Notes: generated by a model not told the origin, from the letters alone. Numbered from the stretch's first letter, positions 9,455-19,075 are shown. The stretch: 64,000 nt of DNA from Flavobacteriales bacterium (GCA_026129465.1 JAHCIA010000001.1:1435964-1499963); one strand, 5' to 3'. Numbers and translations: made by a program.

Positions 9455-9478
9455 AATACCCTGGGTAGGGTATTTTTT
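9455..9478 (+). terminator. Terminator-like hairpin with T-run
   Basis: A perfect 8-bp inverted repeat AATACCCT / AGGGTATT with loop GGGT is followed directly by T's (9473-9478), a textbook intrinsic-terminator shape on the plus strand. It is almost 300 bases after GAPDH and lies 33 bases before the minus-strand small frame, so an operator-like role for that frame is the alternative. Confidence 0.45.
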
Positions 9479-9550
9479 GGGGTGGTGACTCCACTTGGGG
9501 GTGCTTCGGATGCTCTGGGAGCCACCAATTGCGGCTAGGTACCCATAAAC

Positions 9551-9580
9551 AAGCGGGGCCGCCCCAAGGCGGCCCCGCTT
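9551..9580 (-). terminator. Hairpin downstream of the 2274-aa repeat protein
   Basis: A perfect 13-bp stem AAGCGGGGCCGCC / GGCGGCCCCGCTT with a 4-base loop, 21 bases beyond the stop codon at 9602 of the giant minus-strand gene. U-tract weak (GTTT). Position and strength fit transcription termination. Confidence 0.6.
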
Positions 9581-9601
9581 CAATGATCATTCTTCTGATG
9601 G

Positions 9602-12600
9602 TCAGGGCTGTACGACCATCCGCTCCACATGCTGGAAGTCACCTGCGGAGATGCTCACCATGTATAGACCGGCCGCCAGATGGCCAGCCAGGTCCAACGT
9701 GGCCAGGAAGCGTCCACCTTGGGTGGGCAGACTGCGGGCCACCACGCGCTGGCCGGTGAGCTCGAAGATGTCCACCGTCACCGCCGCCACATCCTCCGCC
9801 ACATGATCGATGGCGAACTGGACCTGATCGCCACGGTTCGGGTTGGGCCATAGGGTCACCTGCGGATGTGCAAGTTCCATCAAGGCGTTCTCTCCACCCG
9901 GGGCGGCGTTGTTCGAGATGGTCACATCGCAGACCCAACCCCATGCGCACCAAGTGGAGCCCTTCCGCGCACGCACACGTACCTGGTAAGTGGCACCATC
10001 CTCCATCACAGGTTCGGTCACCCAATTCAGGTGGCGCTGCACGGTAGTGGTCTGACGGTACACCAAGTACTCCTCCTGGTCATTGCGGAACTCCCACTCG
10101 TAGAGGTTCGCACCCGCGACCGGGATGGCCGTGAGGCGGTTGCTGGCGCTGTTTGGCCCACCGAAGGTCCTGGTCACCCCACAACTGTAGTTCGCGTTGC
10201 CGGGAATGTTGTTCAGGCCGGTGGGCGGGCAGGCGGCCAAGGCGGCATCCAGCACCACACGGCAGGCAGGACCGTACTCTTCCAAGGCCTGTCCATTCAC
10301 CACACCGCGGACACGCACGTTGTACAGCACACCGTCCAACAGGTGGCTCGCCGCCGCCCAGTTGTTCAACTTGATGTGGCAGGCCCTGGTGGCGCCCACG
10401 TTGCCGAAACCATCACCGGTGGCATGGTTGCGGAGTTTGCGGAAGCTGAGCGAACCGTTCGGGTCGAAGAACCAGAACTCGTAGCCATCATCGGTCTGAT
10501 CGCCAACCTGCCACTGTGCGCTCACGAGCAGGTTCTCGGTGGCCACCAAGTAGTTGCCCGGCAACCACCAGTAGCGGTCACAGCTGGTGTGGATGGGGCG
10601 GTCCGTGCCGAGTGGCAGGCAGAAGCCCTCACCCGGTGCCAGCGCGCTCTCCCCGCCGAAGTCACCATTGCCACGGTTATCGATGATGCGGTCACCACCC
10701 AGGGTGCGCAGCACGTAGCCGCCCCCTGCGATGCCGTCTCCGCCGGAATCGGTGACCACCAGCCGGTAGCAGCCATCCGGCAGGCAGCAATTCTCCAAGG
10801 CGCTCTGCTGATCGTCCGGCAGACCACTGCCACTGCAAACCGGCGCACCACCGCCCAAGGGCAGGATCTCCCAGGAGATCTGATCGCCATTGCCGTCGGT
10901 CTCGAAGTCGAGCACCAACTGATGCACGCATTCGGCCGGGACGCCCACGCACTCGCAGTTGGCGTTCCATGCATCACCGATGGTGTTCTCTTCGCCATCG
11001 TCGCAGGGCTGGCCAGGCAAGTCATTGCCATTCACCACGCCCAGGCAATCGGTGCAGGTGCTGTTCCAAGCGGGGTTCTGTTCACCATCCGGGTAGCACA
11101 CGCCGCACTCGTCCAATTCGGCATTGCCATTGGGCACACCGGCGCAATCGCTGCAGGTGCTGTTCCAAGCTGGGTTCTGTTCACCATCCGCGTAGCATAC
11201 GCCGCAGTCGTCCTCTTCGCTCGTCCCATTGGGCACACCAGCGCAATCCGCGCAGGTGGTGTTCCACAATGGGTTCGACGCACCACCGAGGTAGCAGATA
11301 CCACAATCGTCAACACTCGAGGAGAGCGTGGTTCCACGCACCACGATGTCGTCGATGCGATTGGTGCCTGCCGCGGCCGTGGTCTCCTTCGAGGTGAAGC
11401 GCACCCACACGTTCGAAAGGTTGTTGGCTCCCGCAGGCAAGGACACCGCAGCGAATACGGATGCTGGATTGGGCACCGTGGTGCTCCAGGTCACTTGCGC
11501 CACCGTGTAGTCGGTCAGTGCCGAGAAGTTGGTTCCATCGGCACTCCACTCCAGTTTGAAGTCCGCCGGACCCGTGCCTGAGCGCGTTTGTGCCCAACCC
11601 ACTGTGATGGCCTCATAGCCTGTGGTGGGGAAACGTACCTGATAATAGTCACCTATCGCCCAGTTGTTCGCACTGAAGGATTCCACAGAACCATTGCCCG
11701 CTGGATTGGTATAGGCCACGGACGCTGATGCGTGCGATGCGGATGCCTGTGAAGTGGCACCGCTGAAGAGGCCACCCTCCGCATTGTGCGGTCCGGCCGT
11801 GGTGGGCACACTTGCTTCGAAGGTCCAATTGGCCAGCACGGCCTCTTGAGCGATGTTGCCGTTGCAATCCGCACAAGCATTGGGTTCGATCCCCGTGTCT
11901 CCGCCGCTGCATACGTCGCAATCATCGATGCTCGCCGTGCCGTTCACCACACCATTGCAGTCCGTGCAGGTGCTGTTCCACAGCGGGTTGCTGGCACCGC
12001 CTGCATAGCACACGCCGCACTCGTCCTCTTCGGCATCACCACCCGGCACACCGGCGCAATCATTCGCGCAAGGTTCCTCATTGGTGGTGCCGCCCACGCA
12101 GTTCTCACAGTTGTCGATGTAGGCTTCTCCGAAAGGCACACCGGCGCAATCCACGCAGGCGTTCCAAGCCGGGTTGGAGGCTCCACCTTCGAGGCATACC
12201 CCGCAGGCGTCCAACTCCGAGTTCCCGTTGGGCACACCCGCACAATCGGCACAGGTGGTGTTCCACAGCGGGTTGCTGGCGCCGCCCTCATAGCACACAC
12301 CGCAAGCGTCCTCTTCGGCATCACCACCCGGAACACCCGCACAATCGTTGTCGCAAGGCTCCTCACCCGTGGTACCTCCCACGCAGTTCTCGCAGTTGTC
12401 GACATAGGCATTACCGTTGGGCACCCCTGCACAGTCGGCGCACGTGGTGTTCCAAGCCGGGTTCTGGTCGCCACCCGCGTAGCAAACGCCGCATTCGTCC
12501 TCTTCGCTATCCCCATTGGGCACACCAGCGCAATCCGCGCACGTGGTGTTCCACAGTGGGTTGGCTTCACCACCGAGGTAGCAGATGCCGCAATCGTCCA

Positions 12601-15600
12601 CACTCGAGGAGAGGCTGGTACCGCTGGCCACGATGTTGTCCACCCGGTTCGCACCAGCCGCTGCCGTGGTCACTGTGGATGTGAAGCGCACCCAAACATT
12701 GGGCAGGTTGTTCGCCCCGGCAGGCAGCGGATAGGAGAAGCTGCTGCCAGTGGCTGGTGTGGTACTGCTCCAGGTAACCGCATCCACGGTGTAGGATGCG
12801 ATGGTGCTGAAACTCGTTCCGTTGGTGCTCCACTGGAGTTCGAAGCTGCCTGGACCAGTGGCGCTGCGCGTCTGGTCCCAAGCGATGTTGACGGTCTCAT
12901 GCCCCGTGGTGGGGAAGCGCACCTGGTAGTAGTCCCCAACAGCCCAGTTGTTGGAGCTGAAAGACTCCAAGGAACCATTTCCAACAGGATTGGAATAGGC
13001 CGTGGCTCCAGAGGCATGCAAGCCAAGCGCTTGTGAGGAGCCCGAAAAGATGCCACCCTCAGCGGCGTGCGGGCCGGCCGTGGTGGGCACACTCACCTCG
13101 AAGGTCCAGATGGCCAGGTTGGCGTTCGTGGGAATGTTGCCGTTGCAGTCCTCGCAATCATTCGGCTCCACACCCGTATCGCCTCCGCTGCACACGCCGC
13201 AGTCATCGATACTGGCCGTGCCGTTCACGTCGCCGTTGCAATCCAGGCAGGTGGTGTTCCACAAGGGGTTGGTGGCGCCGCCTTCATAGCAGACACCGCA
13301 GGCATCCACTTCAGCATCGCCACCCGGCACACCGGCACAATCGTTGGCACAAGGCTCTTCACCAGTGGTGCCACCCACGCAGTTGCCGCAATTGTCGAAT
13401 ACCGCCGATCCATTGGGCACCCCGGCGCAGTCTTCGCAGGTGGTGTTCCAATCCGGGTTGGCAGGGCCATTCGCGTAACATACTCCGCAAGCGTCCACCT
13501 CGGCGTTGCCGTTGGGCACATTCAGGCAGTCCGCGCAGGTGGTGTTCCACAGTGGGTTGGCAGGGCCGTTCGCGTAGCACACCCCGCAGGCGTCCACTTG
13601 CGCATTGCCACCGGGCACACCCAGGCAGTCGATCAGCTGGCCCACGCAGGTGCAGTCACCCTGCCAGGTGTCGTTGCCCGTGTTCGGGTTACCGTCATTG
13701 CAAGCCGTGCCGGGCAATGCACTGCCATTGGGCACACCCAAGCAATCCGCGCAGGTGGTGTTCCAAAGCGGGTTGGCCGGGCCGTTCGCGTAGCACACGC
13801 CGCAGGCGTCCACTTCGGCATTGCCGCCCGGTACGCCAGCGCAGTCATTGGCGCAAGGCTCTTCACCTGTATTGCCGCCAACGCAATTCCCGCAGTTGTC
13901 GATCACTGCTGTGCCGTTCACATCACCATTACAGTCAGTACAGGTGGTGTTCCATGCAGGGTTCTGGTCGCCATCAGCATAGCACTCCCCGCACAGGTCG
14001 ATATCGGCGTTGCCATTGGGCACGCCTAAGCAGTCTGCGCAGGTGGTGTTCCACAACGGGTTGGCAGGGCCGTTCGCGTAGCACACCCCGCAAGCGTCAA
14101 TTTGAGCGCTGCCACCAGGCACGCCCAAGCAGTCGATCAACTGGCCCACGCAGGTACAGTCGCCCTGCCAGGTGTCGTTGCCCGTGTTCGGGTTGCCGTC
14201 ATTGCAAGCCGTGCCGGGCAAGGCGCTGCCACCGGGCACACCCAGGCAGTCGATCAGCTGGCCCACGCAGGTGCAGTCACCCTGCCAGGTGTCGTTGCCC
14301 GTGTTCGGGTTACCGTCATTGCAAGCCGTGCCGGGCAATGCACTGCCATTGGGCACACCCAAGCAATCCGCGCAGGTGGTGTTCCAAAGCGGGTTGGCCG
14401 GGCCGTTCGCGTAGCACACGCCGCAGGCGTCCACTTCGGCATTGCCGCCCGGTACGCCAGCGCAGTCATTGGCGCAAGGCTCTTCACCTGTATTGCCGCC
14501 AACGCAATTCCCGCAGTTGTCGATCACTGCTGTGCCGTTCACATCACCATTACAGTCAGTACAGGTGGTGTTCCATGCAGGGTTCTGGTCGCCATCAGCA
14601 TAGCACTCCCCGCACAGGTCGATATCGGCGTTGCCATTGGGCACGCCTAAGCAGTCTGCGCAGGTGGTGTTCCACAACGGGTTGGCAGGGCCGTTCGCGT
14701 AGCACACCCCGCAAGCGTCAATTTGAGCGCTGCCACCAGGCACGCCCAAGCAGTCGATCAACTGGCCCACGCAGGTACAGTCGCCCTGCCAGGTGTCGTT
14801 GCCCGTGTTCGGGTTGCCGTCATTGCAAGCCGTGCCGGGCAAGGCGCTGCCACCGGGCACACCCAGGCAGTCGATCAGCTGGCCCACGCAGGTGCAGTCA
14901 CCCTGCCAGGTGTCGTTGCCCGTGTTCGGGTTACCGTCATTGCAAGCCGTGCCGGGCAATGCACTGCCATTGGGCACACCCAAGCAATCCGCGCAGGTGG
15001 TGTTCCAAAGCGGGTTGGCCGGGCCGTTCGCGTAGCACACGCCGCAGGCGTCCACTTCGGCATTGCCGCCCGGTACGCCAGCGCAGTCATTGGCGCAAGG
15101 CTCTTCACCTGTATTGCCGCCAACGCAATTCCCGCAGTTGTCGATCACTGCTGTGCCGTTCACATCACCATTACAGTCAGTACAGGTGGTGTTCCATGCA
15201 GGGTTCTGGTCGCCATCAGCATAGCACTCCCCGCACAGGTCGATATCGGCGTTGCCATTGGGCACGCCTAAGCAGTCTGCGCAGGTGGTGTTCCACAACG
15301 GGTTGGCAGGGCCGTTCGCGTAGCACACCCCGCAAGCGTCAATTTGAGCGCTGCCACCAGGCACGCCCAAGCAGTCGATCAACTGGCCCACGCAGGTACA
15401 GTCGCCCTGCCAGGTGTCGTTGCCCGTGTTCGGGTTGCCGTCATTGCAAGCCGTGCCGGGCAAGGCGCTGCCACCGGGCACGCCCAGGCAGTCGATCAAC
15501 TGGCCCACGCAGGTGCAGTCACCCTGCCAGATGTCGTTGCCCGTGTCCGGGTTACCGTCATTGCAAGCCGTGCCGGGCAAGGCGCTGCCACCGGGCACGC

Positions 15601-16426
15601 CCAGGCAGTCGATCAACTGGCCCACGCAGGTGCAGTCACCCTGCCAGGTGTCGTTGCCCGTGTTCGGGTTGCCATCGTTGCAAGCCGTGCCAGGCAAGGC
15701 GCTGCCATTGGGCACGCCCAGGCAGTCCGCGCAGGTGGTGTTCCACAGGGGGTTCGCAGGGCCATTGGCGTAGCACACCCCGCAGGCGTCCACCTGGGCA
15801 TTGCCACCGGGGTTCCCGAGGCAATCCGCACTGCAGGTACCACCCGCTTGGACCGGCGTTGGTTCGATGATCCCCGTGTATGGCTGGCCCTGACCGTTGT
15901 TCGCGTTGCCATTGAGGGAGACGAAGTAGTTGCGGTTGTTGGCCGCTGTAAAGGCATCGTTGACGATCTGGAATTCCGTGCAGAGCGCCGCATTGCTGCC
16001 CGGGTTGATGGTCAGCACCGTGACCCATTCGTTCGCGGGGAACACGAAGCCGCAACCACCATCCTCATCGGGATCCCACTGCAATTGGGCGGTCGCGACC
16101 GAGTTCCATGTACGATACTTGAACCCACCATCGATCACAGTGGCGGAGGGGCCGATCGGGAAGGCCGCACCGGTGCAAAATGCCGTACCTACCGGCAATG
16201 TTGCGGCATTGTTGGGCCAGCGAATGGTGAACTGCAAGTTGCTAAGCACCTCACCGAAGGACCCTCCATTGTAGCGCAAACGCACCAGCAACTGGTTGCC
16301 TCCGGTACCTTCCACGAGGTCAATGTCGACCGTGGAGGGCTGGGCCATGACTCCACCCATGAACGTCAGGGGCAGCGAGGCGATCAGAAGCAGACGTTTC
16401 AATGCGGGAGGAAAAAAGCTTGACAT
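9602..16426 (-). CDS. Giant Cys-rich repeat protein with T9SS type A sorting domain (2274 aa)
   Basis: Residues 1-28 are a signal peptide ending ...GVMAQ. Residues ~30-195 are a beta-rich domain resembling the neighbouring 266-aa protein (23735-24535). Next come well over a thousand residues of Cys-rich units of two kinds: about 31-residue units (DACGVCYANGPANPLWNTTC plus DCLGVPNG) and about 39-residue units (GSALPGTACNDGNPNTGND plus DCTCVG). Two related beta-sandwich modules of about 180 residues interrupt them (DNA 12600-13137 and 11310-11862). Near the end is a module with CCLPDGCYRLVVTDSGGDG. The final 80 residues are a T9SS type A domain (LWPNPN, LAAGLYMVSI). Probably a long, disulfide-rich, Ca-binding-like surface stalk or adhesin; function not established. 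DNA repeats inside it are annotated separately. Confidence 0.9.
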   Translation of the reverse strand: MSSFFPPALKRLLLIASLPLTFMGGVMAQPSTVDIDLVEGTGGNQLLVRLRYNGGSFGEVLSNLQFTIRWPNNAATLPVGTAFCTGAAFPIGPSATVIDGGFKYRTWNSVATAQLQWDPDEDGGCGFVFPANEWVTVLTINPGSNAALCTEFQIVNDAFTAANNRNYFVSLNGNANNGQGQPYTGIIEPTPVQAGGTCSADCLGNPGGNAQVDACGVCYANGPANPLWNTTCADCLGVPNGSALPGTACNDGNPNTGNDTWQGDCTCVGQLIDCLGVPGGSALPGTACNDGNPDTGNDIWQGDCTCVGQLIDCLGVPGGSALPGTACNDGNPNTGNDTWQGDCTCVGQLIDCLGVPGGSAQIDACGVCYANGPANPLWNTTCADCLGVPNGNADIDLCGECYADGDQNPAWNTTCTDCNGDVNGTAVIDNCGNCVGGNTGEEPCANDCAGVPGGNAEVDACGVCYANGPANPLWNTTCADCLGVPNGSALPGTACNDGNPNTGNDTWQGDCTCVGQLIDCLGVPGGSALPGTACNDGNPNTGNDTWQGDCTCVGQLIDCLGVPGGSAQIDACGVCYANGPANPLWNTTCADCLGVPNGNADIDLCGECYADGDQNPAWNTTCTDCNGDVNGTAVIDNCGNCVGGNTGEEPCANDCAGVPGGNAEVDACGVCYANGPANPLWNTTCADCLGVPNGSALPGTACNDGNPNTGNDTWQGDCTCVGQLIDCLGVPGGSALPGTACNDGNPNTGNDTWQGDCTCVGQLIDCLGVPGGSAQIDACGVCYANGPANPLWNTTCADCLGVPNGNADIDLCGECYADGDQNPAWNTTCTDCNGDVNGTAVIDNCGNCVGGNTGEEPCANDCAGVPGGNAEVDACGVCYANGPANPLWNTTCADCLGVPNGSALPGTACNDGNPNTGNDTWQGDCTCVGQLIDCLGVPGGNAQVDACGVCYANGPANPLWNTTCADCLNVPNGNAEVDACGVCYANGPANPDWNTTCEDCAGVPNGSAVFDNCGNCVGGTTGEEPCANDCAGVPGGDAEVDACGVCYEGGATNPLWNTTCLDCNGDVNGTASIDDCGVCSGGDTGVEPNDCEDCNGNIPTNANLAIWTFEVSVPTTAGPHAAEGGIFSGSSQALGLHASGATAYSNPVGNGSLESFSSNNWAVGDYYQVRFPTTGHETVNIAWDQTRSATGPGSFELQWSTNGTSFSTIASYTVDAVTWSSTTPATGSSFSYPLPAGANNLPNVWVRFTSTVTTAAAGANRVDNIVASGTSLSSSVDDCGICYLGGEANPLWNTTCADCAGVPNGDSEEDECGVCYAGGDQNPAWNTTCADCAGVPNGNAYVDNCENCVGGTTGEEPCDNDCAGVPGGDAEEDACGVCYEGGASNPLWNTTCADCAGVPNGNSELDACGVCLEGGASNPAWNACVDCAGVPFGEAYIDNCENCVGGTTNEEPCANDCAGVPGGDAEEDECGVCYAGGASNPLWNSTCTDCNGVVNGTASIDDCDVCSGGDTGIEPNACADCNGNIAQEAVLANWTFEASVPTTAGPHNAEGGLFSGATSQASASHASASVAYTNPAGNGSVESFSANNWAIGDYYQVRFPTTGYEAITVGWAQTRSGTGPADFKLEWSADGTNFSALTDYTVAQVTWSTTVPNPASVFAAVSLPAGANNLSNVWVRFTSKETTAAAGTNRIDDIVVRGTTLSSSVDDCGICYLGGASNPLWNTTCADCAGVPNGTSEEDDCGVCYADGEQNPAWNSTCSDCAGVPNGNAELDECGVCYPDGEQNPAWNSTCTDCLGVVNGNDLPGQPCDDGEENTIGDAWNANCECVGVPAECVHQLVLDFETDGNGDQISWEILPLGGGAPVCSGSGLPDDQQSALENCCLPDGCYRLVVTDSGGDGIAGGGYVLRTLGGDRIIDNRGNGDFGGESALAPGEGFCLPLGTDRPIHTSCDRYWWLPGNYLVATENLLVSAQWQVGDQTDDGYEFWFFDPNGSLSFRKLRNHATGDGFGNVGATRACHIKLNNWAAASHLLDGVLYNVRVRGVVNGQALEEYGPACRVVLDAALAACPPTGLNNIPGNANYSCGVTRTFGGPNSASNRLTAIPVAGANLYEWEFRNDQEEYLVYRQTTTVQRHLNWVTEPVMEDGATYQVRVRARKGSTWCAWGWVCDVTISNNAAPGGENALMELAHPQVTLWPNPNRGDQVQFAIDHVAEDVAAVTVDIFELTGQRVVARSLPTQGGRFLATLDLAGHLAAGLYMVSISAGDFQHVERMVVQP
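11310..11862 (-). repeat. Beta-sandwich module copy B in the giant protein
   Basis: Encodes about 180 residues from NIAQEAVLANWTFEASVP to RGTTLSSS. Copy A at 12600-13137 is clearly homologous (shared GPHxAEGGxFSG, GDYYQVRFPTTG, LPAGANNL and NVWVRFTS) but has many substitutions, so this is an old internal duplication, unlike the 621-bp repeat. Boundaries approximate. Confidence 0.8.
12600..13137 (-). repeat. Beta-sandwich module copy A in the giant protein
   Basis: Partner of 11310-11862. Encodes NIPTNANLAIWTFEVSVP to SGTSLSSS. Both copies are followed by the same DDCGICYLGG Cys-rich unit. Boundaries approximate. Confidence 0.8.
13606..15481 (-). repeat. 621-bp in-frame tandem repeat, three identical-looking copies
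   Basis: Sequence from 13606 recurs with a period of exactly 621 bases (207 codons): 13621, 14242 and 14863 begin the same text, and spot checks across the unit (start, middle, end) show no differences until 15482, where single-base mismatches begin. Total about 3.02 copies. Each unit encodes two Cys-rich ACNDGNPNTGND blocks plus the DACGVCY, DLCGECY and DNCGNCVGG units. Flanking units are similar but diverged. Identity this high implies very recent duplication, conversion or an assembly effect. Confidence 0.92.
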
Positions 16427-16483
16427 GGTCGAGGGGTTGGGGTGAATGCCAGGGTTCGAAAAAAGGGCGCTGGGCCTGGAGTG

Positions 16484-17206
16484 TCAGGGAAGTTGTTCAA
16501 GGCGGATGTTGGTGGGTACCACGCCACCAATGTTGCTCAAGATGGGGTCACGATCGTTGCCCTGGCCCGTGTACTTCACGGTGCCATCAAGGGTGACATC
16601 GGTGGCAAGGTAGCCTTGGATCGTATTCGTGGGCACCACCCCACCGACCGTGGCCAGGATGGGGTCACGGTCGTTCTCCATGCCGGTGTACTTCAGTTGG
16701 TCGTCCAGCAGCACGTTGCCACTCCAGAGGGTCATGCGTGCGCCATTCGCCTTGCGCGCCTCCTGGCCCCAGGTGATGGTCGCCGAGGAACCCAGATCGA
16801 TCAGCACAGGCGTGGCGGCCAATGATACGGGAACGGTTGTCATGCAACCGAGGTGGTTGCGGTGGCGAACGGCCACATGGTAGCTGCCTGAAGGTGCTGG
16901 TATCCGCAAGGTGCTGCCTTCCGGCGATACCACTCTTCCATCGCGCAGCAACAGACCGCTGCGCGTGGCGACGATCGTGGCCGGCGTTCCGGCATCGCGC
17001 AATTCCACCAATACCCAATCCACAACGGCGCCATCACCCACCACTTGCAGGAGGGCGGGAGTCAGCGTCTCTCCTCCTCCACCCACCTGTGTGAAACCCA
17101 AGGCGGAATACGGTTCCGCCACTGGCACCAGACCATTGGTCCGCAGGTCATCGCGCATCAGACCGGAGCCCGTATCGTAGGGACCATCCAGCCACATGCG
17201 CAGGTC
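16484..17206 (-). other. Shared 240-aa C-terminal module, copy in the lysyl oxidase
   Basis: Encodes residues 612-851. Landmarks shared with 20388-21107 are LDGPY/LEGPY, GGGGET.TPA, VVDWV.(V/L)ELR.AG, (H/Q)HRNHLGCMT, KYTG..NDRDPIL, GG(V/S)VPTN and the ending Q(L/I)P. Two dockerin-like loops of the type DVxxDGxxKYTGxxNDRD are present; the first is degenerate here. Confidence 0.85.
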
Positions 17207-19039
17207 CAGGGCCACGCCGTTGGTGACGGTGGCCGTTACCTCCGTGCGGGGGCTTTCCACCACTACGTCCGGGGTGCGAACTTCCCAATCATAGAGGTAG
17301 TAGTAGAAGCCAGCGCCCGCCGTGCTGCCGGTGATGGAACCCATAGTGCCAATGGCGTAAGGGTAGCTCACCCCTTCATTGTCGCGATGCAATTGACGGA
17401 TGATCTCCGTATTGTCATCGAAGGCGGTGATGCGGTGGTCGGTACCTGCCGGCACATGGAAATTGAGGTCCACCCGCTGGGTACCGGAGGGCAGATACAC
17501 ATAGCGCTCATCGATAAGGTTGCCCACATTGTCCACCAGCACGAAATGGCGGGTGCCATTCCCCGTGGCGTACACCTTGACGGAGACGATCTCAAAGGGC
17601 TGGTAGGCATCGAAGATCAGGGCCTGCTTGGCGGTGGCGCTGTTTTGTGGCCCACTCAGATTCGTCTTGGCGGCCATGTCGGAAAGACCTGAGTGAACCG
17701 TACGCGTGGAAGCATAATAGGAAGTGGTCTCCTCCAGCACGGGCGTATTGAAGACCCCACCCGTGGCCAGTGCCGATCCTCCAGATGGGGTGGCATACCA
17801 CACGATCTCAGCGCCTTGCCCCGAGGCTGAAAGCTGTGCCGATGCCGGTCCCACCACCTCGGCCCCTTGTCCGATCGGTGCGGCAAGGGCGGGCAGCGCG
17901 GTGACATTGACCAAGCCCGAGATCAACTGACCGCAGGGGCCTGTGACCGTTACGCTGTAATTGCCGGGTTGCGTGACGTTGATCGTGCGCGTGGTGGCCC
18001 CGTTGCTCCACTGGTAGGAGTGACCTGCGGTGGCCACCAAGGGGATGCTGCCACCGGGTGCGATGCGCAGCCCTTCAGGCGCCTGAATGCTGGCCGAACC
18101 ACCGCTGCCCGCAGGGCGCTGCTGGGTGAGCGTGTAGGGGATCGCCGTCCAGTTGTTCTCGTCATTCTCCTCCACGAACACATCGTTGGGGTCCACCTCG
18201 GCCACGATCCAATAGTTCCCGTTGCAGAGGCCGTCCATCATGTTGATCCACATCATGTCCAGGCTCTTGCTGTACACATCGGTACGGCCCACAGAGATCC
18301 CCTGGACATTCGTCTGGCACTGATAATTGCCATACATCCCGATGTTGGGGAAATTGGAATCGCTGTTCAGCGCCGTACCACCTTGATACTCCTGACTGGT
18401 ACGACAATGTCCGTGATAGTTGGAAGTGCTGCACTTGCCGAAATCCATCAGACAGAAACCCACCTTGGCGCCAGTGGCTACAACAGGCCATTGCCGGGGG
18501 TCGGCCACACCGGGCTGTTGGAGCCGCAGCGTCATGGTCGTCCAATCATCCACATGGTAATGGCTGTGCGCCGAGTGGTAGGTCATGCTGCCGCTCATCC
18601 GCTCGTTCTTCAGCATCTGGTTGCCGTTCTTGCGGTAGACCTGCTGAAAGATGATCTGCTTGGGCTCCTGGCCATTGGGACAGTTGAAATTGGTCTGTCC
18701 ACCAGACACTGTAAATGTGTCAGTGCCACATACGAAGTGACGCAGGCCACTTTGGCTCACGGTACGCACCTCAAGTGGTCCATAGCCGATATTCGGCGTC
18801 GATCCTGTCACGCGCAAGCGGCCCGCATTGGATCCATCCCCTTGCGGATACTCGCTTGGTCCATTGGAATAACTCTCCAAACCCACCCAGGAGATGGTGA
18901 GATCGGGCAACAGGTCACAAACCGTCTGGCCGGGGGTGCGGCAAACACAGGAATTGGCCTGGGTCGTGGAGCATTGCCCCCAAGCTTGGCTGAGGGACAG
19001 CACGACGAAAGCCACGAGCAGGGGGTAGCGTGGCATCAT
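16484..19039 (-). CDS. Secreted lysyl oxidase homologue with dockerin-like C-terminal module
   Basis: 851 residues with a signal peptide (1-21, ...AWGQ). Residues ~45-300 match the lysyl oxidase family, copper amine oxidases that deaminate protein lysines. The Cu motif YHSAHSHYH has His155, 158, 160 and 162 in the same spacing as the animal WHSCHQHYH. Lys192 (GAKVGFCLMD) and Tyr256 (TDVYSKSLD) align with the lysine and tyrosine that form the quinone cofactor. QGIS and the late ENDENNW are also conserved. Ig-like and beta-sandwich regions follow, then a 240-residue C-terminal module (612-851) shared with the metalloprotease at 20388-23702. The start at 19039 was chosen for the signal peptide; the longer frame to 19279 overlaps the next gene. 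Confidence 0.85.
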   Translation of the reverse strand: MMPRYPLLVAFVVLSLSQAWGQCSTTQANSCVCRTPGQTVCDLLPDLTISWVGLESYSNGPSEYPQGDGSNAGRLRVTGSTPNIGYGPLEVRTVSQSGLRHFVCGTDTFTVSGGQTNFNCPNGQEPKQIIFQQVYRKNGNQMLKNERMSGSMTYHSAHSHYHVDDWTTMTLRLQQPGVADPRQWPVVATGAKVGFCLMDFGKCSTSNYHGHCRTSQEYQGGTALNSDSNFPNIGMYGNYQCQTNVQGISVGRTDVYSKSLDMMWINMMDGLCNGNYWIVAEVDPNDVFVEENDENNWTAIPYTLTQQRPAGSGGSASIQAPEGLRIAPGGSIPLVATAGHSYQWSNGATTRTINVTQPGNYSVTVTGPCGQLISGLVNVTALPALAAPIGQGAEVVGPASAQLSASGQGAEIVWYATPSGGSALATGGVFNTPVLEETTSYYASTRTVHSGLSDMAAKTNLSGPQNSATAKQALIFDAYQPFEIVSVKVYATGNGTRHFVLVDNVGNLIDERYVYLPSGTQRVDLNFHVPAGTDHRITAFDDNTEIIRQLHRDNEGVSYPYAIGTMGSITGSTAGAGFYYYLYDWEVRTPDVVVESPRTEVTATVTNGVALDLRMWLDGPYDTGSGLMRDDLRTNGLVPVAEPYSALGFTQVGGGGETLTPALLQVVGDGAVVDWVLVELRDAGTPATIVATRSGLLLRDGRVVSPEGSTLRIPAPSGSYHVAVRHRNHLGCMTTVPVSLAATPVLIDLGSSATITWGQEARKANGARMTLWSGNVLLDDQLKYTGMENDRDPILATVGGVVPTNTIQGYLATDVTLDGTVKYTGQGNDRDPILSNIGGVVPTNIRLEQLP

Positions 19040-19075
19040 GGGACGAGGGGTGTTCTGTACCGGAGTTAACGCCGG

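Noticed and set aside
13606..15481. CRISPR-like periodic repeats
   Set aside because: The unit is 621 bases, in frame and coding; there are no short repeats with unique spacers and no cas genes.
13033..15870. A 945-codon plus-strand open frame, rich in Arg/Cys/His
   Set aside because: It is antisense to the giant repeat gene; its repeats mirror the 621-bp DNA repeat and its composition is that of an antisense shadow. The minus-strand protein has a signal peptide and sorting domain.
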